DNA of 64,000 nucleotides from Nipponacmea schrenckii (Eukaryota; Mollusca; Gastropoda; Lottiidae): contig CM060201.1 in assembly GCA_030562195.1 (NCBI GenBank), positions 25,092,067 through 25,156,066 of the forward strand. The letters are read 5' to 3'. Positions 59,901 through 64,000 of the stretch are shown piece after piece. The translations under genes were made by a program, and so were the position numbers. Below the pieces are notes generated by a model. The model did not search any database. It was given only the letters and a program-made list of their open reading frames with translations, and was not told where the DNA came from. Numbering within the stretch: the stretch's first letter is position 1; every line of letters starts with the position of its first letter.

Positions 59901-62691
59901 TGTATATCAGGGACACTGAAAACATGAAATTGCCCCATTCCGATTGACCTGACGTGTATGGTTCCTGTAATTCCACTACAACTAAGTGTTTGATGCCGTC
60001 ACCTAATATCGAAATGCCTTTATATAAATAGAGCATATATTGTGTTTGGTAACGTCATACATGGGGATATCCAATATCCTCTTCAATATTCTTTCAATGT
60101 TAAAGATATATGTAAACTCTCTTATTATCCATTGATGTTAATCTACTTATAGGTAAACTGTATAAATTAGATGGATCTTGGTATGGTACCTGGTGGACCA
60201 ACACAACTGCCGATAAATACGAGAAGCTCAAGCAATGTGTTGTCAATGCTATTGGACCTGACAGAACACAAGGCCCCTACAGTTTTTTTGGATCAACACA
60301 GAGGGTAGGTTTGATCTAGATATAGTGCTGATATTCTAATTACAAGCTGAAAGACTTAATACCTTTAAATAACTTGAAGCGGTCTTGTTGAATTGTCTTT
60401 TACGCTGAAAAGGACACGAAAAGCCGATACTGATAACAAATATTTAGACGACAGTGTACCTTCAAAAAAATAATTATATATCGCTTAGTTTATTTGTCTT
60501 TAAACGTATTGAATTTCAAAGTTTCTGTACTCCATATCTGAAACAGCCTCATCGAATAGCTTTTAAAAGGATTAAAGGGGCTTTTCAAATTTGTTATGTG
60601 TATCAGCGCCTATGATAGCTCCAGTTTTCACCATTTCAATTTTCAGTTAGACTCGGGGCCCTTGAATTTCCGCTGACGTCACTATCACACATCCAATAAG
60701 TTCGTCATTATATATTCAACAATTGATATGGTGATTTGATCTGGATAAAAACACTATTGTCATGATTTCAGGTTAACTTGGATGCTCAGAGATATTCACC
60801 TGAAGCAATGGCAGAGGCCGCTGGGTTGAAAGTAGCTTTTCATGTAAGTTTAATTTGATTTTTAAACGTTTTGATATTTTATGATTTCTGTTGACGAAGA
60901 ATTTACATGTCTCTCACAGTTGCACTTTAATGTTGCTTCCGGTTGTACTACAATGTTGTTTAGTTGACAAAAACAAGAAACTCCGGTTGTACAATGATCT
61001 TATTTGATTGACAAAAACAAGAGTACAAAAAAATTAAATGAATGGAACTTGACGTCCTATTCTTCTTAAGTAAGTGGCTCTCCTGTAAACAAAACGTATC
61101 ACCATTGTTTTTGTCAACCAAGAAACATTAAAATGCAACCGGAAGTTCTTCATTTTGTCAACCGAGCAACAATATTGTACAACCGGAAGATTGTCACTAT
61201 CCTACACCCAAGTGACCTCTTTGTCAACCTGGGTAGACTTAAACTACCAAAAGCAATTCATTGTTTAAGGTATTACATAACGAATTGTGCGATATGGTTG
61301 TACTAGTACTTCTAAGGCGAATAAAATCTATAAAGTTCAGCGAAATTTGAAAGAAGAAACCATTCACATAGAAAGAACAATGTTGTTATCTCTTCTTACG
61401 TTTTCCAGGCATACAAAAAATGGAGTGCGAAAAATGGAATGGAAAAGAAAATGGCAGGATCAACTAGTACTAACGAACAATTGTTCTTTATATCATATGC
61501 CCAGGTAAATATACCGCATTTAACCTTGTATAGTATGGAAGGGGTTCGTTGCCAGAAGTATGCGCAAAGTCAAAGTTGAAAACAAATACTATGGAGGGGG
61601 ATCATTGCCAAAGGAATTGACACAGTCATAAATAGAAACTTTGCATAATATTCTGCTTAGTAATAAGTAGATTTACCTGTTGATTTAAGAAAGGTGTACT
61701 TTTCCATTACCTTGTTTCGATTCATGACTATGTTGATGTCTTTCCATAGTATTGGAGTATTATTGTTAAATGTTTTATTTTACCAAGCGTTAAATTTGTC
61801 TCATCCGTGTCCCTTTTCCTATTTTAAATGTAGCGATCATTTTACCTTCTATTCAACCAAAACAAGCTATCGTCACTTTACTTCCAAAAAGTTATTAAGT
61901 TATGCACCTGTAAATAATTTTCTTTTGAATTAAGAATACAATTAAGATATCAATTTCAGGCAAAATGTTTTAACAGAGATCCTCAATATGCGTGGGGTCA
62001 GGCTTTCGGTGGAAAAGTTTTTGAAGATACAAGGTTAGTCGATGCTTTAGTCTTGTTTTTTTAATGTTATAACGCCTTCCTAATAATAATTATACCTTGA
62101 CTGCAATAGCCACTTTTCTTGTATTACGGTTTGTAGTGATTTGGTGGGATTGTACACTAGCATACAGATAAACTGATCCGTCTTTCCATCTAAAGCTTTG
62201 CACCGAAGTGATATAATTCTTAGCGAACATACAGATAAACTGATCCGTCTTTCCATCTAAAGCTTTGCACCGAAGTGATATAATTATAAGCGAAAATACA
62301 GATAAACTGATCCGTCTTTCCATGTAAAGCTTTGCACCAAAGTGATATAATTATAAGCGTGTAATCCAATCAAATCGCTTTAGGGTACCTCAATGATACA
62401 AGAAAGATATCCATTGCAGTCAAGGTATGATACGCGCAGTTCATAAAACATGTTCATTTATGACGTATTATATGAAGTCTAGTCTTTTGATGTCTTTGTA
62501 TAGCACAATTCGCAATTTCTATGTTTTGGACATAATGACGCCCAACATTCAGTCTAGATTTGTAACTTGAGTTCTTTCACTACTTTTCCAGTGTAAATTT
62601 GGCTGTTAGTCAGTCTAAAGAGTTCCAGGAAACATTCCAGTGTAAAGCAGGTGACGATATGGTGGCGGAGAAGAGATGCAACGTGTATTGA
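35970..62691 (+). CDS. M13 (neprilysin/ECE-like) family membrane protein with HQLIH site (771 aa from exon 1a)
   Basis: Exon 1a 35970-36668 is followed by shared exons 55391-55450, 56098-56244, 56853-56948, 57389-57525, 57768-57990, 58514-58612, 59072-59149, 59536-59818, 60153-60304, 60772-60843, 61409-61504, 61960-62033 and 62592-62691 (2316 bp, in phase). Cytosolic tail of about 32 residues, membrane segment about 33-54, then the M13 ectodomain: CQNFYDYACG, GGWYVI, VPAGLLQFPIYD. The zinc motif reads HQLIH (598-602): both His ligands remain but the catalytic Glu is Gln. The third ligand Glu669 is kept, but the usual Asp four residues later is Glu673. The equivalent Glu-to-Gln change in neprilysin is known to abolish catalysis while leaving zinc binding. 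Likely an inactive, zinc-binding pseudopeptidase. Alternative first exons lie at 43377 and 46436. Confidence 0.9.
37075..37345 (+). repeat. SINE-A copy
   Basis: Plus-oriented copy in gene 4 intron 1: 'tcatcccggttcccccatta', 'ctatgcatgtttaaaaatct', 'ctcgacagtcggagaagag' and the tail 'tgagacgtaaatctccattc'. Confidence 0.7.
38155..38955. repeat. Minisatellite, 38-bp unit (about 21 copies)
   Basis: The unit is 'cgatcagttacaagatacaa' plus 'acataattacgaaataca', period 38 bp, with occasional 'cccacaattacagatacaag' variants inserted. Lies between first exons 1a and 1b of M13 gene 4. Confidence 0.92.
38956..40419. other. Intronic sequence without genes
   Basis: Contains a G run at about 39099-39111 and a strongly C/T-rich stretch at about 39690-40030, which produces long pyrimidine-coded open frames on plus. 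Otherwise unremarkable AT-rich sequence. Confidence 0.4.
40420..40657 (-). repeat. SINE-A, full-length with clear tRNA head
   Basis: On minus, the head starts near 40657 with GGGGAGCCGCGGTGGCTCAG, a typical tRNA 5' end and A box. An imperfect B box follows (TGTTTCGATCCCGG, plus-strand 40587-40600), and then the family body and the GACGTGAAACTC tail. Confidence 0.85.
40963..41302. mobile_element. TTAA MITE-B copy with intact ends
   Basis: 340 bp between TTAA (40959-40962) and TTAA (41303-41306). Ends are AGGTATA and TATACCT, inverted to each other. The internal sequence matches 42272 and 25799 in part. Confidence 0.7.
41375..41712 (+). repeat. SINE-A copy with internal rearrangement
   Basis: 'gtgctacaggctgtgcacgt' and 'cctcgacaactggaaatcga' are followed by a head-like segment ('ctgacatggaaaaggcgtct') and a second body/tail. 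It seems to be two copies joined. Confidence 0.65.
42272..42615. mobile_element. TTAA MITE-B copy
   Basis: Follows TTAA with AGGGATTATAGGTC. The body has 'ccataaataacataaacaaa' and 'atatatactcatattgacca', with loosely inverted flanks. Confidence 0.6.
43160..43215 (+). promoter_or_regulatory. Promoter P1b: CACGTG box and TATA boxes
   Basis: CACGTG at 43160-43165, TATATAAA at 43178-43185 and TATAAATA at 43208-43215. The second TATA is 169 bp before the ATG, a distance shared with P1c (170 bp). Confidence 0.6.
43377..44114 (+). CDS. Alternative first exon 1b of M13 gene 4 (246 codons)
   Basis: The exon begins MADNYKEFDKASII and has a membrane segment at about residues 32-54. A Ser/Thr-rich stalk (STQTSTPKP) follows, then the M13 N-terminal domain with CTDFYNYACG and GGWYVI. 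It ends in phase 0 at CAG/GTATGC. No further M13 exon follows before the shared exon at 55391, so joining to it would give 784 aa with HQLIH at 611-615. Its last 170 bp are about 96% identical to exon 1a by eye, while the preceding 400 bp differ much more. The start is the first ATG; a GTG two codons earlier is in frame but unlikely. If unspliced it would be a truncated gene copy instead. Confidence 0.82.
44560..45765. repeat. Minisatellite, 63-bp unit
   Basis: Regular 63-bp units from about 45000 to 45765 ('gtatggaagccgtgagtagt' ... 'cgacttccatattcctgatt'), more degraded to the left. 63 bp is 21 codons, so two minus-strand frames stay open for 144-159 codons. These are products of the repeat, not a protein gene. 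Confidence 0.93.
46223..46272 (+). promoter_or_regulatory. Promoter P1c: CACGTG box and TATA boxes
   Basis: CACGTG at 46223-46228, TATATAAA at 46236-46243 and TATAAAA at 46266-46272, 170 bp before the ATG. Close copy of P1b. Confidence 0.6.
46436..47310 (+). pseudogene. First exon 1c of M13 gene 4, frameshifted in a Thr/Ser repeat
   Basis: Near copy of exon 1b that begins MADTYKEFDKASII and ends at CAG/GTATGC. The stalk is expanded by a hexanucleotide repeat of ACTTCG/GCTTCG type (about 46685-46815) coding Thr-Ser and Ala-Ser. Within it, near 46755-46765, one base is missing relative to the hexamer register, so the reading frame changes to a Leu/Arg-rich run and stops at 46880-46882. The exon is 875 bp, not a multiple of three. 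The downstream part is intact in the other frame. It may be a pseudoexon, a polymorphic slippage allele or a sequencing error in a low-complexity tract. Confidence 0.75.
47600..48619. other. Gene 4 intron 1, no features
   Basis: AT-rich sequence without coding signal or clear repeat. Confidence 0.4.
48620..48775 (-). repeat. SINE-A copy, head-truncated
   Basis: Reverse-oriented: 'atgaagggagttttatgtcc', 'ggctaatgaagacgggcaac', 'ccaactgtcgagggatctga'. Confidence 0.7.
49522..49835. mobile_element. TTAA MITE-A, complete copy (314 bp)
   Basis: Flanked by TTAA at 49518-49521 and 49836-49839. The left end is AGTGTTTGTTAAGAGG and the right end is ATCTTTACAACCCCT. Internal inverted arms are 'ctgacgtctgtggttcctgc' and 'gcagcaaccacagacttcta'. 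This is the best-preserved copy and defines the family. Confidence 0.75.
49840..51357. other. Gene 4 intron 1, mostly featureless
   Basis: The only structure seen is at about 50530-50625, where CATCGCGATTA, CGCGATGCATCG and ATCGTTGCAG recur in inverted order. This resembles a short hAT-like palindromic end, but no pair of ends was found. Confidence 0.3.
51358..52740. repeat. Minisatellite, about 43-bp unit, in two duplicated blocks
   Basis: Units of 'ccatctaatacacgtgtact' plus 'tgatcacaggaacatagatc' occur at 51425-51660 and 52130-52735. Each block is preceded by the same leader ('gagatgatataagcgtacaa' at about 51370 and a near copy at about 52077), so leader and array were duplicated together. 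Confidence 0.88.
53321..53480. repeat. 160-bp foldback (hairpin) element
   Basis: TAAGCAATGAACGAAGGACC at the left is inverted as the right end TCATTGCTTA (53471-53480). Further in, CTGCAGTTACGGTGATATGA pairs with TCATATCACCGTAACTGCAG. The arms are about 60 bp with few mismatches, around a 38-bp loop that itself contains CTGCCGTAGGCAG. It may be a foldback MITE or a stem-loop RNA precursor. Confidence 0.75.
53540..54660. other. Uncharacterised segment with short frames and TAGGCCTA motifs
   Basis: Holds a 33-codon frame from ATG 53790 (MAASKQKYQRLKRLNDIINI...) in a good start context, and two minus-strand frames (54063-53872 and 54621-54388). TAGGCCTA palindromes are at 54127, 54180 and 54610, as in the interior of the TTAA transposon at 14528-16751. 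No recognised domain. It could be a decayed transposon or transduced exons. Confidence 0.25.
55130..55375. mobile_element. MITE-B-related copy upstream of shared exon 2
   Basis: Starts AGGTATACTACC and has 'tagaatgaatataaaattaa', 'gaaacttggtcaata' and 'gggattctgtcgtatagt', all found in MITE-B copies. It ends just before the exon at 55391. Confidence 0.55.
58920..59060. repeat. Minisatellite, about 22-bp unit, abutting a splice acceptor
   Basis: Units like 'acttggatgttgttataatt' plus TT repeat with a period of 22-23 bp. The last unit runs into TCATTTCAG, the acceptor of exon 59072-59149 of M13 gene 4. Diverged units extend left to about 58800. Confidence 0.8.
59866..60125. mobile_element. MITE-A family copy
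   Basis: 'ataaagagattttttttaaa', 'gtatatcagggacactgaaa' and 'cctgacgtgtatggttcctg' match the family's left half; the right half is degraded. In the intron after the HQLIH exon of gene 4. Confidence 0.55.
60567..60670. mobile_element. MITE-A left-half fragment
   Basis: TTAA followed by AGGGGCTTTTCAAATT and 'tgtgtatcagcgcctatgat'. Only the left arm is present. Confidence 0.45.
62095..62425. mobile_element. TA-flanked MITE with internal 67-bp tandem repeats
   Basis: 331 bp flanked by TA (62093-62094 and 62426-62427). The ends CCTTGACTGCAAT are inverted exactly, with imperfect extension over about 65 bp. Between them lie three 67-bp units ('acagataaactgatccgtct' ... 'agctttgcaccgaagtgata'). TIRs, TA duplication and an internal array resemble non-autonomous elements known from bivalves and other molluscs. 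It lies in the last intron of M13 gene 4. Confidence 0.8.
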
Positions 62692-62819
62692 TGATGAATG
62701 CACCATCATGTAAAAGCGTTAAAATCACCTTTGGATCATCCAGTAATTGGATTTGTTATAATTCCCAAAAGCAATAACTAAAAAACTAAGTTTTAAATCA
62801 TCCCATTAAAGGGAATTAA

Positions 62820-62996
62820 AGAGATTGTGAAGAGATTTTCTGAATTTTTGTATGTATATTAGGGATACTGATAGCACCATTCCAATTTTCAATCAGACCT
62901 CTGTGTTCTTACGAATGAATATTGGAATAGTGCAAATCGATGCTATCTTTTACCCTATAAACGTAAAAATTTTACAAAAGCCTCTTTACGATCCCT
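62820..62996. mobile_element. TTAA MITE-A, short copy (177 bp)
   Basis: TTAA at 62816-62819 and 62997-63000. Ends are AGAGATTGTGAAGAGATTTTC (in two parts: AGAGATTGTGAA, GAGATTTTC) and CTCTTTACGATCCCT. It lies in the 3' flank of M13 gene 4. Confidence 0.75.
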
Positions 62997-62998
62997 TT

Positions 62999-63004
62999 AA
63001 TAAA
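62999..63004 (+). terminator. Candidate poly(A) signal of M13 gene 4
   Basis: AATAAA 308 bp after the TGA at 62689-62691. Its first two bases belong to the TTAA target site of the MITE at 62820-62996. Confidence 0.4.
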
Positions 63005-64000
63005 GAGTATAAAGAGAATTGTTGATTTCTGACTTTATTTCGTGCGACAACATAACGACTCTCAGTATTTTACCATTACATTTTCATTTCTGAAGTCACA
63101 AACAGATCATTGTTATTATCTTCTGTATATTATCATCTTGCTATAAGCAATATGCAGTGTATCTCAAAATATTACGATAAAGGTTTTGTCGGAGGGTTGG
63201 TCAAAAAGTTTTGGAGAAGGTAAAAATTCGATATAAGAAATGTTTTGTTATTATTTTTGTATTATGTGGACAAATAACCTAGTATAAGATTAAGCAGTTA
63301 TTTATCTTTGGGCTTAAAACGTTTTGACCAACCCTCCTATTCTCTAATAGTATTTGCATATCAACTTCAGACCTACATATTTCTTTCATTGTTTTAAGAA
63401 AGGGAAGCATTGTTATTGTTTTGTATTATATAAATCGTATTTTTATTAATTGTATAGACCTATAGGGTTCATTTAATATGCTTCTGTCCGTTGTCAGAGA
63501 GTCCTAACATATCTCTAAGTAATCGAATCAATTTGTAAACATCTGGTTGGTTTATTCTTTGCATTATTGTGCGATCACGGATCACATTGTTTAAACCTTG
63601 CGTTAGATTATATCAGATTTGAACAACGATTAAATCCATCGAACTTTATGATCAATGTTATTGATTGACCATTAATTTGAAGAAAAATATTGTTCTCAGT
63701 TATTATTTTGTAAGTACCACAGTTTTCTATTTGTATTTGATTTGATATTTGGACGTTGTGTTGCTGTGATAAATGGTTAGCGAAGTGAATGCTTGTTTGA
63801 AGTCTTCCAAACGGATATGTGTCGGTAGGGGTTCACCTTTAATAATATAGTAGATTTACAGTAATACTTTGATTATTAATATGCTTGATTCCAATTATTA
63901 TTTTACACAAGAAATTGTTTGACAAAAAATAAGAAAATTTCAACAAAAGTGATAAAAAAAAAGTTTGAAAAAATTCTAAATGAAAAAAAAAAGAATGTTG
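63005..64000. other. 3' flank of M13 gene 4, nothing recognised
   Basis: AT-rich sequence without a coding frame or known repeat. Confidence 0.4.

Overview
This is an intron-rich, AT-rich metazoan window. Full P450 and neprilysin-family gene structures, tRNA-headed SINEs, TTAA-flanked miniature transposons and many minisatellites suggest a marine invertebrate, probably a lophotrochozoan such as a gastropod mollusc. The taxon is an inference from gene style and repeat content.

Four multi-exon protein genes were rebuilt by joining exons at GT/AG sites with matching phases. (1) 786-6918, minus: a complete CYP3-clan cytochrome P450, 13 exons, 498 aa. (2) 7475-18026, plus: a second complete CYP3-clan P450, 14 exons, 510 aa, head to head with gene 1 across 556 bp. 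(3) 18650-27775, minus: a complete M13 (neprilysin/ECE-like) type II membrane protein, 14 exons, 792 aa, convergent with gene 2. (4) 35970-62691, plus: a second M13 gene. It has three tandem candidate first exons (35970, 43377, 46436) and one shared set of 13 downstream exons (55391-62691). Predicted products are 771 aa from the first start and 784 aa from the second; the third first exon is frameshifted.

Both M13 proteins keep the family fold and most exon boundaries but have lost catalytic residues. Gene 4 has HQLIH in place of HExxH. Gene 3 has RYLTN there and also lacks the third zinc ligand. Both therefore look like pseudopeptidases. Each gene 4 first exon carries its own CACGTG box and TATA box and ends in phase 0, so the locus looks like a promoter-selected first-exon cluster feeding one inactive ectodomain. 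The 3' part of the first exons appears homogenised by gene conversion, and the second and third lie in a tandem duplication of about 3.06 kb.

Mobile DNA is abundant. A 2.2-kb TTAA-flanked element with terminal inverted repeats sits in a P450 intron and carries two convergent first exons, one for a THAP domain and one for a P2X7-type intracellular domain. Several TTAA MITE copies share similar termini. A TA-flanked MITE has an internal 67-bp tandem array. A 5'-truncated LINE is flanked by a 64-bp direct repeat, and two SINE families are scattered throughout. Ten or so minisatellites lie in introns; two of them directly abut 3' splice sites.
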